Positions 18,423 to 27,337 of a DNA stretch of 64,000 nt are shown here, in pieces. The position numbers and the translations under genes are program-made. The stretch is from an uncultured Bacillota bacterium (GTDB taxonomy: Bacteria; Bacillota_I; Bacilli_A; RFN20; CAG-631), in NCBI GenBank assembly GCA_902491575.1, contig CABUID010000003.1, forward strand, positions 1 through 64,000. Reading direction: 5' to 3'. The notes under the pieces are model-generated. The model saw only the letters and a list, made by a program, of their open reading frames with translations, was not told where the DNA came from and did not search any database. Numbering within the stretch: the first letter of the stretch is position 1; each line of letters opens with the position of its first letter.

Positions 18423-19153
18423 GATATTTGAATACTTTCCATCACCTTGCCAATTGGTTCATCTATAAGTAAATTCGCTAAGGAATCTGCTGGTGTTGGA
18501 GTCTTATTAATAATCACTAAATATTTTCCTTTAAAGTAATGAATAAAACTTGCTGCCGGATATACTTGCAAACTACATCCTCCAATGATTAACAGATCTG
18601 CCTTTTCTATCCATTCTATAGCTTTTAGAATATCTTTTTCATTTAATGACTCACCATATAAAACAACATCCGGTTTTATTAATTGATTACATTTATCGCA
18701 TAAAGGTAAATAGTCACAATGATCTATAAATTCCCAACCCGGAAAAAATTTATGACAATGAATACAATGATTCCTTACGATAGAGCCATGAAGTTCAATG
18801 ACATTTTTACTACCAGCTAATGTATGTAAATGATCGATATTTTGAGTGATAATTCCTAAAAGTTTTCCATTATCTTCCAATTCTTTCAATTTATAATGAC
18901 AAGCATTCGGTTGAATCCCTTTCTTTAATAAATTTTCTTTATAAAAAGAATAAAATTCTTTAGGATGTTCATAGAAAAAATTCAAGCTTAAAATCGTCTC
19001 TGGTGGATAAGCATATTTTAGATGATATAAGCCATCTACACTCCTAAAATCTTTTAATCCTGATTCTGTAGAAACGCCTGCTCCTCCAAAAAAGACAATT
19101 TTATTTGATTCATCAATCATATTTTGTAATAATTTTCGTTTATTTTCTTCCAT
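18404..19153 (-). CDS. Sir2 family NAD-dependent protein deacylase
   Basis: Sirtuins remove acyl groups from lysines, cleaving NAD. The 249-residue protein has GAGVSTESGLKDFRS (25-38), TQNIDHLH (103-110), catalytic His122 in ELHGS, a zinc site of Cys130, Cys133, Cys152 and Cys155, and the GESL and IGGCSLQVYPA cofactor segments. Length is that of bacterial CobB-type enzymes. Which acyl group is preferred cannot be read here; the Tyr/Arg desuccinylase signature was not evident. It converges on nadE. Confidence 0.95.
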   Translation of the reverse strand: MEENKRKLLQNMIDESNKIVFFGGAGVSTESGLKDFRSVDGLYHLKYAYPPETILSLNFFYEHPKEFYSFYKENLLKKGIQPNACHYKLKELEDNGKLLGIITQNIDHLHTLAGSKNVIELHGSIVRNHCIHCHKFFPGWEFIDHCDYLPLCDKCNQLIKPDVVLYGESLNEKDILKAIEWIEKADLLIIGGCSLQVYPAASFIHYFKGKYLVIINKTPTPADSLANLLIDEPIGKVMESIQISKTSKV

Positions 19154-19241
19154 AATAATTTTATTATAAACCTTTTTTTAAATTAAGAAAACTTATTTTT
19201 TTAAATTCAAAAGTCAGTTAAAAAAGCAATTAAAAAAAAGG

Positions 19242-19270
19242 TTTACTTTTTTGAAATATGACTCTATAAT
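19242..19270 (+). promoter_or_regulatory. Promoter of the AraC-family gene
   Basis: TTTACT, 17-bp spacer, TATAAT (19265-19270), followed by a purine-rich GGGGGAGGAG ribosome binding site before the ATG at 19295. Confidence 0.7.
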
Positions 19271-19294
19271 AATGGGAGTAGGGGGAGGAGATGT

Positions 19295-20089
19295 ATGTCA
19301 GATATCTATTATGAGGTCATAAGAGACTACACAACTACTATCCATCATTCTGTTGGAAAAAATGATTCATTGCTACACTTCCATCATCAACTTGAATTAT
19401 TATATATTGAAGAGGGTGAAGTGATGGTTATTGTCAATGATGAAAAAAGGACTTTGACAAAAGGTCAGTTAGTGATTATCGATTCTTTTGATAATCACCA
19501 ATATATTCATAAAGAAGATGCCATTAGTCGTTGTTTGATAATTCCCGTTCATTATTTAAAAAGATATACAACTATACTAGCGAATAAATCCATTAAGGAG
19601 CATTTTATTACGAATGAAGAACAAGCTCAAAAAATCTATCAAAAAATGCTAGATGTTGTTTCTGTGATGAATGAAAATGAATTAATTTTAGAAGGAAATA
19701 TTCTTATCTTATTAGGCACAATTATTGAAAATAATTTGATACCTAATTCCAATAAGACAAGTTATGATTTAGTGAAGAATATACTGCTTTACATTGAAGA
19801 TAATTATAAATCATCGATTACTTTGGATTCTATAGCAAAACATTTCGGTTATTCTAAGTATTATTTTTCTCATTTATTTAACAAATGTTTTCGTTGTAAT
19901 TTAAACGATTATTTAAATTTAGTTCGCTGTCGACATAGCATCAATTGCGTATTAGATGATCACATGTCTGTATCCGATGCAGCTTTTGCTTCAGGCTTTG
20001 TTTCGATGAGAACATTTTACCGAACGTTTAAAAAATATTTTAAAATGACTCCAAAAGAGTATTTCCACAAAAATAAGAATATGAAATAA
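19295..20089 (+). CDS. AraC family transcriptional regulator with cupin sensor domain
   Basis: 264 residues. The N-terminal cupin-like domain begins LLHFHHQLELLYIEEGEVMV (about 25-45), a typical sugar-sensor barrel with paired His. The C-terminal part (about 165-260) has two helix-turn-helix units: IAKHFGYSKYYFSHLFNK and the AraC signature VSDAAFASGFVSMRTFYRTFKKYFKMTPKEY. It likely senses a carbohydrate or related metabolite, but no transport or catabolic operon lies next to it, so the target is unknown. Confidence 0.92.
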   Translation: MSDIYYEVIRDYTTTIHHSVGKNDSLLHFHHQLELLYIEEGEVMVIVNDEKRTLTKGQLVIIDSFDNHQYIHKEDAISRCLIIPVHYLKRYTTILANKSIKEHFITNEEQAQKIYQKMLDVVSVMNENELILEGNILILLGTIIENNLIPNSNKTSYDLVKNILLYIEDNYKSSITLDSIAKHFGYSKYYFSHLFNKCFRCNLNDYLNLVRCRHSINCVLDDHMSVSDAAFASGFVSMRTFYRTFKKYFKMTPKEYFHKNKNMK

Positions 20090-20092
20090 TTA

Positions 20093-20117
20093 AGGTCCAC
20101 AAAAGTGGACCTATTTT
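20093..20117 (+). terminator. Terminator between araC-like gene and glnS
   Basis: AGGTCCAC AAAA GTGGACCT stem-loop followed by ATTTTAAT. It sits between convergent genes; the U-tract is short. Confidence 0.65.
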
Positions 20118-20120
20118 AAT

Positions 20121-21767
20121 CTATTGAGTAAAAGAAGACTTTAATTCACAAGTACGATTAAAAATTAAATGATTGGATGTTGAATCTTTATCTGTACAAT
20201 AATAACCATTTCTAACAAATTGATAATGTGTTCCATTTTTACTATCTTTTAAATAAGATTCAACGTAGCCTTCTTTCATTACCCAAGAATCAGGATTTAA
20301 TCTTTCAATAAAACTCAAATCTTTTGTCTCTTCTGTGGCATCCCAAATTAAAGGGTTAAATAAATTAAAAGTGGCTTTTAAAGCGGTTGTCGCCTCCACA
20401 TAATGAATTGTTCCGTTTGGCTTTCTTTCATTAAAACCAGAACCAGACTTTGTTTTTTCATCATATGTGCAATGGATTTCGATGATATCCCCTTTTTCAT
20501 TTTTTACTACATCATGACAAGTGATAAAATAAGCATGCATCAATCTTACTTCCACATTTTTAGCTAATCTTTTCCATTTTTTATTAGGCTTTTCTTCTAC
20601 AAAATCATCTCTTTCAATATATAAATATTTACTAAAAGCAATTTTTCGAGTTCCAAGTTCTGGATTTTCTAAATTTAATGGAGAATCTATCCATTCCACT
20701 TGATTTTCAGGATAATTATCAATTACAACTTTTAATGGATTTAAAATAGCACTTGGACGTGTAGCTTTTAATTTTTGATCTTCTCTTAAAAAGAAATCTA
20801 AATTTTCTGAATTCGTTGTGGAATTAATTCTTGATAGTCCCGTATATAAAATAAATTCTTTAATCGCTTCTGGGGTAAAGCCTCTTCTTTTTAAGCCAAC
20901 TAAAGTGGGCATACGCGGATCATCATAACCCATTACATAATGTTGATCTACTAATTGACGTAAGTATCGTTTTGACATAATCGTATTGGTAATATTTAAA
21001 CGTCCCCATTCATATTGATGAGGCTTATGTTCCATTTCACAATTTTCGATAAACCAATCATATAAAGGTCGGTGATTATCAAATTCAATCGAACAAAGTG
21101 AATGAGTTACGCCTTCAAAAGCATCTTGTAATGGATGAGCAAAATCATACATTGGATAAATACACCATTGATCTTTTGTACGATGATGCGAAACATGTAA
21201 AATACGATACATAATAGGATCACGCATATTGATATTTGGTGAAGCCATATCAATTTTAGCTCTTAATGTTTTTTCACCATCTTTAAATTCACCCTTTTTC
21301 ATTCTTTCAAATAATTGTAAATTTTCTTCAATACTACGATTTCGGAAAGGTGAATTCGTTCCTGCTTCTGTTAATGTTCCACGGTACTTTGTGATTTCTT
21401 CTTGAGTTAAATCATCTACATAAGCTAAACCCTTTTGAATTAATAATACTGCTTTTTCATAGGTTTTTGCAAAATAATCGCTCCCATAACAAATAGCATT
21501 CGGTGTATAACCTAACCATTTTAAATCTTCAATGATAGCATTGACATATTCTTCCCCCTCATTAACAGGGTTTGTATCATCGAAACGTAAATTTGTTTTT
21601 CCATTAAAACATTTTGCTAATTCAAAATCATTAATGATGGCTCTTGCATGACCGATATGTAAATAAGCATTGGGTTCTGGTGGAAAACGAGTAACAATTT
21701 CTTGAACTTTTCCTTCTGCTAAGTCTTTTTCCATAATTGTTTTAATAAAATTATTAATTTCTTCCAT
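20121..21767 (-). CDS. glnS: Glutamine--tRNA ligase
   Basis: Charges tRNA-Gln directly. The 548-residue class I enzyme has FPPEPNAYLHIGHARA near residue 29, the GlnRS/GluRS core with FDDTNP, TIMSKRYLRQLV as the KMSKS-like loop near 263, and a two-barrel C-terminal anticodon-binding domain. AAGGAGTTGATTTT precedes the ATG and there is no T-box. Many Bacillota instead use GatCAB amidation of Glu-tRNA-Gln; the presence of GlnRS is a useful lineage marker. Confidence 0.97.
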   Translation of the reverse strand: MEEINNFIKTIMEKDLAEGKVQEIVTRFPPEPNAYLHIGHARAIINDFELAKCFNGKTNLRFDDTNPVNEGEEYVNAIIEDLKWLGYTPNAICYGSDYFAKTYEKAVLLIQKGLAYVDDLTQEEITKYRGTLTEAGTNSPFRNRSIEENLQLFERMKKGEFKDGEKTLRAKIDMASPNINMRDPIMYRILHVSHHRTKDQWCIYPMYDFAHPLQDAFEGVTHSLCSIEFDNHRPLYDWFIENCEMEHKPHQYEWGRLNITNTIMSKRYLRQLVDQHYVMGYDDPRMPTLVGLKRRGFTPEAIKEFILYTGLSRINSTTNSENLDFFLREDQKLKATRPSAILNPLKVVIDNYPENQVEWIDSPLNLENPELGTRKIAFSKYLYIERDDFVEEKPNKKWKRLAKNVEVRLMHAYFITCHDVVKNEKGDIIEIHCTYDEKTKSGSGFNERKPNGTIHYVEATTALKATFNLFNPLIWDATEETKDLSFIERLNPDSWVMKEGYVESYLKDSKNGTHYQFVRNGYYCTDKDSTSNHLIFNRTCELKSSFTQ

Positions 21768-21876
21768 AAAATCAACTCCTTGAATTTTACTAAATAATTA
21801 TATAATAATTTTTCTTAAAAAAAAAGAAAGAAGTGATGAAAACTTGAAAGTAAAGTAAGTGAAAATCTCTCGTCAT

Positions 21877-21906
21877 AAAAAAAATACAACACAAAGTTGT
21901 ATTTTT
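21877..21906 (-). terminator. Terminator of the 119-aa lipoprotein gene
   Basis: AAAAATACAAC / GTTGTATTTTT stem with a five-base loop, followed by T-rich sequence on the minus strand, just past the stop at 21925. Confidence 0.85.
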
Positions 21907-21924
21907 CATTCAAATTTGAATCGA

Positions 21925-22284
21925 TTAGTTCTGTTTATTTGGATCGTAAGCTTCATAAGTTGCAGATACTGCATTGTTGTTTACGATAACAACATAAAGT
22001 GCTTTTACTTCTTTACCATCATCAAGTTTTTGTTTAGCTTCTTCAGCAGTTTTGCATCCATTAATCCAAACAAGTAATCCATTTTGAGAACCAAGTACAG
22101 TAGCTGTAAAGTCAACAGTAGGATCACCATATGATTTTTCTAATTTTTCAACTGTATAATAATTTTTTTCACTTGCTGCATTATTTATTTTATCTGCTGC
22201 CTTTTGATTAGCACCACAACTTGATAATGTAAGCATAAATGCTAAAGCGATACCTGAAATTAAACCTTTAAAACCTTTTTTCAT
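21925..22284 (-). CDS. Small predicted lipoprotein, 119 aa
   Basis: Basic N-terminus, hydrophobic stretch and a lipobox TLSSC (Cys at 23) predict export and lipid anchoring. The mature part of about 96 residues has an Asn/Ala/Lys-rich linker then a compact domain (DFTATVLGSQNGLLVWINGCK...KALYVVIVNNNAVSATYEAYD) that reads like a small alternating beta fold with one Cys. I do not recognise a family. It is a single-gene unit with its own terminator; a T-rich leader separates it from upstream genes. Confidence 0.75.
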   Translation of the reverse strand: MKKGFKGLISGIALAFMLTLSSCGANQKAADKINNAASEKNYYTVEKLEKSYGDPTVDFTATVLGSQNGLLVWINGCKTAEEAKQKLDDGKEVKALYVVIVNNNAVSATYEAYDPNKQN

Positions 22285-22456
22285 ATTTTCTCCTTTCCTT
22301 TAATATAAATTATCTTTAAATCATTTATTTTACTACATTTTTAGTATAGCACAACATTATTTAAATTAACATAGGATTTTCATTTTTCTTTTTAATTTAT
22401 AAACATTATTTCGGCTATTCAACATTTACCTTTTATTTTGTATTCAAGTTTTTAAA

Positions 22457-22867
22457 TTATATTGGACTACTACTATAGGTATCCGTATGATAAAGATAAT
22501 AAATAATCATACATTGACCAATCACTAATAATATACTTCCAAGCAACCTTATCTCTGCTAAATTATATTCATTGCTTCCTTTTTTTAATTTCGTTAAATT
22601 CTTATAATTTCGCACTGCAAAAACGATAAAAACAATTAGTATTAGAAAACTAGCAAATAAGTATTCATCTCGAATTTCATCATTCAAACTTATGCCTTGA
22701 ATTTTAAAATTTCTTACCTTTTCATTGGTTTGTATATTGATAAATGAACCAACAATAAAAAGAATATACATTAAATCTTCTATATCTAATAAATGTATTT
22801 CTTCTTCTAGCGTTTTTTCATTTTCCATCATAATACAATATATGATAAAAAGAAAAGAAAAATCCAT
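22457..22867 (-). CDS. Hypothetical membrane protein, 136 aa
   Basis: Four hydrophobic segments (about 1-13, 33-45, 68-84, 108-125) separated by short charged stretches (ENEKTLEEEIH, NYKNLTKLKKGSNEYNLAE). No recognised domain. The start is uncertain: there are ATGs at residues 1, 13 and 14 and none has a clear ribosome binding site. It stands alone between the lipoprotein gene and phoH. Confidence 0.5.
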   Translation of the reverse strand: MDFSFLFIIYCIMMENEKTLEEEIHLLDIEDLMYILFIVGSFINIQTNEKVRNFKIQGISLNDEIRDEYLFASFLILIVFIVFAVRNYKNLTKLKKGSNEYNLAEIRLLGSILLVIGQCMIIYYLYHTDTYSSSPI

Positions 22868-23074
22868 AATGATTTTTCTTAAAAAATAGGAATGAACTCA
22901 AAAGTACATCAATACCAAAAATGATATTTTATAAAAGTCATAAAAGAGTAATCGGACCATTTCCTATTTATTATAAAGTTTTGACCTATGTGGATATTGT
23001 GTCAAAAATACTAGCCATAAACTCGTAATAAATGTTAAGCTTTATTCATTGTATTTTAATCGATAAAAGGAAAA

Positions 23075-24025
23075 CTATTTTTCTAATTTTTCATATGCCT
23101 GAATAATTTTACTTACTAATGGATGGCGAATAACATCTTTACTATCAAAACGAATAAATCCAATATCATCAATCTCTTGTAATATTTTACTTGCGATGAT
23201 GATTCCTGACTGAATGGATGATTTTAAATCAATTTGTGATTCATCCCCTGTAATAACCATTCTCGTATGGTATCCTAGTCGAGTTAAAAACATTTTCATT
23301 TGTGTGGAAGTTGTGTTTTGAGCTTCATCTAAAATGACAAATGCATCATTTAAAGTTCTTCCTCGCATATAGGCTAGTGGCGCTATTTCGATGATTCCTT
23401 TATCTAAATATTTTTCTGTTGCTTCTTTGCCAATAATTTCATTAAATGAATCATAGATAGGAGTCAAATAGGGATCTACTTTTTCCTTTAATTCACCAGG
23501 TAAATATCCCAAATTTTCTCCAGCTTCTACAATGGGGCGAGTAACAATAATTTTACTTACTTTTTTTGACTTTAACAATGACACTCCATAAGCCACAGCC
23601 AAATAAGTTTTACCTGTTCCTGCTGCACCCATTGCAAAAACAATGGTATTGTTTTCTAACAAATGATAATAATGCATTTGAGAAACATTTTTAGGGCGTA
23701 TAACTTTTCCATTATAGGTGGTTACATAACGAATATTCTCGTCCACTTCATTTTGATGATGAAGAACACGTTGAATCAACTCTTGCATGGTCGTCTTATC
23801 AAAATCAGCGTTTTTTAAAATGATTTGAACCATATTTTTAATACAAGTTTCAATCATATCTATATTTTCTTCTTTTGTCTGAATATTGATGATTTCACTA
23901 TTCGCTCTAATTTCACAATGAAAATTTTTTTCTAGCAATTTAATATTTTCATCTTGAAAACCATAAAAAATTTTTAATTGTTCAATTGTAAAATGATAAT
24001 CTGCCAAATTGATTTTATAATCCAT
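23075..24025 (-). CDS. phoH: PhoH family ATPase
   Basis: 316 residues: an N-terminal KH-like RNA-binding region (about 10-75) and a P-loop NTPase with GAAGTGKTYLAVAYG near 133, a RPIVEAGENLGYLPG segment, Walker B FVILDEAQNTT near 233 and GDESQIDL. PhoH proteins are linked to RNA metabolism and ribosome maturation, usually beside ybeY; ybeY is not found downstream here. Gap of 2 bp after yqfD, so co-transcribed with yqfC-yqfD. Confidence 0.95.
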   Translation of the reverse strand: MDYKINLADYHFTIEQLKIFYGFQDENIKLLEKNFHCEIRANSEIINIQTKEENIDMIETCIKNMVQIILKNADFDKTTMQELIQRVLHHQNEVDENIRYVTTYNGKVIRPKNVSQMHYYHLLENNTIVFAMGAAGTGKTYLAVAYGVSLLKSKKVSKIIVTRPIVEAGENLGYLPGELKEKVDPYLTPIYDSFNEIIGKEATEKYLDKGIIEIAPLAYMRGRTLNDAFVILDEAQNTTSTQMKMFLTRLGYHTRMVITGDESQIDLKSSIQSGIIIASKILQEIDDIGFIRFDSKDVIRHPLVSKIIQAYEKLEK

Positions 24026-24027
24026 AT

Positions 24028-24960
24028 TTACTCCTTTGCGATATTTTCAACACATGTAAAATGTAACTTCATATATACATTGTCATTATCTACTTTAAAT
24101 TGTAGCACATTTTCTTCATAAATATATTCATTTTCCGTAAAATTAAGAGAAATTTGTCGTTTAGTCTCAAGCATTAGATTCGCAAACAAGGTCTCTTCAC
24201 TATCTAATGAAGTTATTTTTTGTTCAATGGTAACATAATACCATGTATAAGCATACACCGAACCATAAGTGCCAATATAAATTTCTTCATTATAATCCGT
24301 TGTTAAAACATCTTTAACAAGTAAATCTCCTTTTTTTACATAATCATTAATTTTAACGACTTTTTCTCCAGATAAAACATCAAAAGATTTAATCACTCCA
24401 TCTTTACAAGCATATAAAGACCCTTTAAATTCTGTTTTATCATTTTCTTTTCTTTTCTTTTTAAAATTGACTTGTATAGCACTTCCATCTTCTTCAATAG
24501 ATAAATATTCAATGATATCATAATTATCATATAATATTTTATTTTGAATAGCGCTTAAATCGTCCGTACTTACCTTTTTAGCTCCCACATAAATATTATG
24601 ATTTAAAAGTTCATTTTTTATAAATGATTCTAAAGATAATGTATCGCCTGATATATTAATCTTCCAAATTTTACTTGAAAGAGAAAAATAAAAGAATACA
24701 GAAATAATCATGGCTATTAATGTTGTTTTATATTTTAATAAAGATAAAAAAATAGAGGCATATCCTGTTTGTTTTATAATTTCAATATGGGCAAAGATGC
24801 TCATCAGTTTCTTTTTTGTATAAATAGATGCATAAAATGTAAAAGTATATTCTTCGACTTTCTTTAACTGATAAATTTTAATTTTATTTTCTTTAATTTG
24901 GTTTAAAGCATTCACAATATCAAAAACTCTAACTTTATAAAGATATACGGATTTTATCAT
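24028..24960 (-). CDS. yqfD: YqfD family (sporulation-associated) membrane protein
   Basis: 310 residues: a cytoplasmic N-terminal region, one membrane helix near 78-98 (TLIAMIISVFFYFSLSSKI), then an extracytoplasmic part with NISGDTLSLESFIKNEL, a POTRA-like start, and a beta-rich segment with GVIKSFDVLSGEKVVKINDYVKKGDLLV (about 190-215). This matches YqfD, made in the mother cell of sporulating Bacilli. It overlaps yqfC by 1 bp and precedes phoH by 2 bp, the order seen in B. subtilis. Confidence 0.85.
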   Translation of the reverse strand: MIKSVYLYKVRVFDIVNALNQIKENKIKIYQLKKVEEYTFTFYASIYTKKKLMSIFAHIEIIKQTGYASIFLSLLKYKTTLIAMIISVFFYFSLSSKIWKINISGDTLSLESFIKNELLNHNIYVGAKKVSTDDLSAIQNKILYDNYDIIEYLSIEEDGSAIQVNFKKKRKENDKTEFKGSLYACKDGVIKSFDVLSGEKVVKINDYVKKGDLLVKDVLTTDYNEEIYIGTYGSVYAYTWYYVTIEQKITSLDSEETLFANLMLETKRQISLNFTENEYIYEENVLQFKVDNDNVYMKLHFTCVENIAKE

Positions 24961-25151
24961 TATTCAAATTCCAAAGAAAGTATTTTCCCAGTAATGGAAA
25001 ACTCATCTTTTTCAAAATATTCTATCGACAAATCTACTCCATGGATGAAAATGGTTTTCTTAAACATTGTAAAGACAATTTCATTATCACTGACTTTTAA
25101 AAGTTTTTGATATCCTTGTATCATTATTTTTGAATCTAAAACATATATCAT
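24960..25151 (-). CDS. yqfC: YabP/YqfC-like protein
   Basis: A 63-residue beta-rich protein (MIYVLDSKIMIQGYQKLLKV...) matching the short YabP/YqfC sporulation family, although shorter than the Bacillus protein (about 90). The ATG at 25151 is preferred because TTTAGGTGA precedes it with five bases between; the GTG at 25160 is part of that ribosome binding site. The 1-bp overlap with yqfD means coupled translation. The assignment leans on position beside yqfD as much as on sequence. Confidence 0.7.
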   Translation of the reverse strand: MIYVLDSKIMIQGYQKLLKVSDNEIVFTMFKKTIFIHGVDLSIEYFEKDEFSITGKILSLEFE

Positions 25152-25185
25152 CTTATTCACCTAAATAAATATATGACTTAAAGGC

Positions 25186-25214
25186 AAAAAAAAGACTCTA
25201 CCTTGAGTCTTTTT
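25186..25214 (-). terminator. Terminator of rpsU
   Basis: AAAAAGACTC / GAGTCTTTTT stem-loop then eight T on the minus strand, directly after the rpsU stop and before yqfC. Confidence 0.9.
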
Positions 25215-25223
25215 CATCCATCA

Positions 25224-25409
25224 TTAATAAGATTTTGATTTATTATTACGACGAGCATTTTCAGATTTTAATTTTCTTTTAAGACCTGGTTTAAGATAAA
25301 ATTCTCTTTTACGTGCTTCAGCTAGAGTTCCAGCTTTAGATACTTGTCTTTTAAATCTACGTAAAGCATCATCTAAAGTTTCATTTTCACGTACAATTGT
25401 CTTTGGCAT
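25224..25409 (-). CDS. rpsU: 30S ribosomal protein S21
   Basis: 61 residues, basic, with [22 protein letters not shown]...REFYLKPG, the S21 signature, and a Lys/Arg/Asn tail. S21 sits on the 30S platform near the anti-Shine-Dalgarno. The ATG at 25409 follows AAAAGGGGTGA; a GTG four codons upstream is part of the spacer. It has its own terminator and lies upstream of yqfC-yqfD-phoH as in Bacillus. Confidence 0.96.
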   Translation of the reverse strand: MPKTIVRENETLDDALRRFKRQVSKAGTLAEARKREFYLKPGLKRKLKSENARRNNKSKSY

Positions 25410-25545
25410 CTCTTTTTTCACCCCTTTTGAAGCAATGTTTGCTACCGTGCTTTATTATATAAAAACATGTAACTATTTGCAAGAGTTAAATTAAACTTTT
25501 TGACATTTTTTTATAAGTTTTTTCATATATTTGTTTCAATTTTTA

Positions 25546-26232
25546 TTAAGATTCATTCAAATAATAAATAAAATAATGATGAATATGAAGATATTTTTTT
25601 AAATGGTTCAAAATATTAACATTCCATTTAGTAAGATAAATATTAACTTCTAATTTTTCCTTTTCGACATTGATATGATTTGCTAGAATGGTTCCACTAT
25701 CAAAAAGTTGATAATTTACAAACTTTTTTCTTAAAAGATGAAAATGCGTACATCCTAAAAATATTTTTTGATAAGATTTAAAATCTTTTTCAATTTCTTT
25801 CCATTGAATACTTTTTTTCCCTTCAATATAATTGACTAAATCACTTGAAGATCTAGCATTCACAGGATATAAATTTTTTTTTACAGTATAATTTGTAGCT
25901 AATAATAAGGAATGTCGATCAAATTCATTTTTAAGAATTTCCTTAAAATAAAAAACAGGCGTTATAACATCTTTGATATTTCTTTTTATCGCTACTTCAG
26001 ATAAGGTGTTACAGGCAAGCAAAATTTGTTGAACATTTTGTTTTTTAAGAAATTGTATTCCCTTTAATAAACGTTCATATAATTGTTCTTCTGTTTTTTC
26101 TCCAAAAGGATTAAAACGATAATCTAAAAACAAAATATAATTAGCATATTTTTTTTGTTTGATTAATTCATTTAATACAGAAATCGCTCCAAGTCCAGAG
26201 TCTATTATTCCTATTTTATTGATAATAACCAC
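25546..26232 (-). CDS. Glutamate racemase-like protein (MurI family), short
   Basis: MurI makes D-glutamate for peptidoglycan. The 228-residue protein keeps IGIIDSGLGAISVL (7-20), the first catalytic Cys74 in LLACNT and the second Cys161 in LGCTHFHLL. It is about 40 residues shorter than usual and several conserved positions differ: the second GG is GA, PYG is NPFGEKT, CTHYPLL is CTHFHLL. It may be the only D-Glu source or a divergent Asp/Glu/hydantoin racemase. A single gene with no clear operon partner. Confidence 0.75.
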   Translation of the reverse strand: MVIINKIGIIDSGLGAISVLNELIKQKKYANYILFLDYRFNPFGEKTEEQLYERLLKGIQFLKKQNVQQILLACNTLSEVAIKRNIKDVITPVFYFKEILKNEFDRHSLLLATNYTVKKNLYPVNARSSSDLVNYIEGKKSIQWKEIEKDFKSYQKIFLGCTHFHLLRKKFVNYQLFDSGTILANHINVEKEKLEVNIYLTKWNVNILNHLKKYLHIHHYFIYYLNES

Positions 26233-26310
26233 CCATAAAATATATGTATTTTTATAAACTTAAATTACTTATTTGATTGGATGATTATCCTTTAGTAGTT
26301 TAATTTAAAA

Positions 26311-26610
26311 TCATAAGTCATATAATATTTGTAATTCTATTTTAAGATACATATTACGCTTGACTAATTTTTCCTTTTCAACCAAAATAAATTCAGAGTC
26401 ATCTTTGCTTTTACGTACTTTTAATTCATTATTTTGCACATAATTTATGTCAATATTAACTGTGTTTGTTATTATGCTTAAACAAAATAAAATGGATAAC
26501 CTAAATAAATTATACTTCCTATTTTTACAAAAATATATACATAAATCTATCTTCTTGATTAAATTCTGTATCATAATTTGTAGGAACTTCAATTTGTTTA
26601 TCATCGCCAA
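26311..26610 (-). CDS. Uncertain small ORF, 99 aa, overlapping the lipoprotein gene end
   Basis: The open frame runs through the last 86 bp of the upstream lipoprotein gene in another frame. Past that gene it encodes a hydrophobic stretch (FRLSILFCLSIIT) and a charged tail (VRKSKDDSEFILVEKEKLVKRN). No start with a ribosome binding site is visible in the non-overlapping part. It may be the decayed 3' part of a secreted-protein gene, or chance. Confidence 0.2.
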   Translation of the reverse strand: MAMINKLKFLQIMIQNLIKKIDLCIYFCKNRKYNLFRLSILFCLSIITNTVNIDINYVQNNELKVRKSKDDSEFILVEKEKLVKRNMYLKIELQILYDL

Positions 26611-27337
26611 ATTTTAACCATGCAACCGAAGTAGAATGGGTATAATCATTTCGAATGACATAAGGATGATCTTCGTCGTAAAAAAAATCTTCATATTGAA
26701 TAACTTGATAAAGTTTGTATTCATTATCAAAGTAATATTCCGTTCTCGTATGAATAATTTCATAATCATTAAAAGATAATTTTCGATTAAAAGTCACATG
26801 ATCTTCATAAATATTGATAGATTGATAAAAACGTTCTATTTTTAAAAGATTTTCATATCCATTTACAGAAAAGAAATCACTACCATCTATACGTGTATCT
26901 ATACGTAGATTTTCTACATTTTTACACCCTTCAGTTTCTTTAATGTTTTTAGACTCGTCTTCATAATTTGACTCAAATAAATAATAATAATGTTTATCAT
27001 TTAAACAAGAGAAATACTTTTTCTTACATATTATTTCATCATTTTCAATGTCTAAAAATTCAGAAACCCTTTCAAATTTAGTTACAAATCCAACTAATTG
27101 GTTTTTATCAAAATCAATATATCCTGTAAATTTACTTTTACCTATTTGTTTCTTTGAATTTTTAAAACTATAACTCATTGATACTTTTTCATATTCATAC
27201 CATCTAGCTTCGGCATCATAGCCATTAGGATAATATTCATTGTATTTTTTTGCAAATTCCTCATATTTTGATAATGGTTTTTCATTGCACGATGTACATA
27301 GAAAAACACTTAATAGCAAAAATAATTTTTTTCGCAT
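26525..27337 (-). CDS. Predicted lipoprotein, 270 aa
   Basis: The N-terminus MRKKLFLLLSVFLCTSC has a short hydrophobic core and Cys at 17 as the likely lipidation site, though a Cys at -3 is not ideal. The mature part is rich in Tyr, Asp, Glu and Lys with repeated aromatic-acid patterns (YEYEKVSMSY, RTEYYFDNEYKLYQVIQYEDFFYDED) suggesting a beta-rich LolA/LppX-like fold, but I cannot name a family. Three Cys (near 99, 108 and 137) could pair outside the cell. Function unknown. Confidence 0.75.
   Translation of the reverse strand: MRKKLFLLLSVFLCTSCNEKPLSKYEEFAKKYNEYYPNGYDAEARWYEYEKVSMSYSFKNSKKQIGKSKFTGYIDFDKNQLVGFVTKFERVSEFLDIENDEIICKKKYFSCLNDKHYYYLFESNYEDESKNIKETEGCKNVENLRIDTRIDGSDFFSVNGYENLLKIERFYQSINIYEDHVTFNRKLSFNDYEIIHTRTEYYFDNEYKLYQVIQYEDFFYDEDHPYVIRNDYTHSTSVAWLKFGDDKQIEVPTNYDTEFNQEDRFMYIFL

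Noticed and set aside
26311..26610. A 99-codon minus-strand frame after the 270-aa lipoprotein
   Set aside because: Kept only as a low-confidence feature: its first third overlaps the lipoprotein in another frame and it has no start signal.
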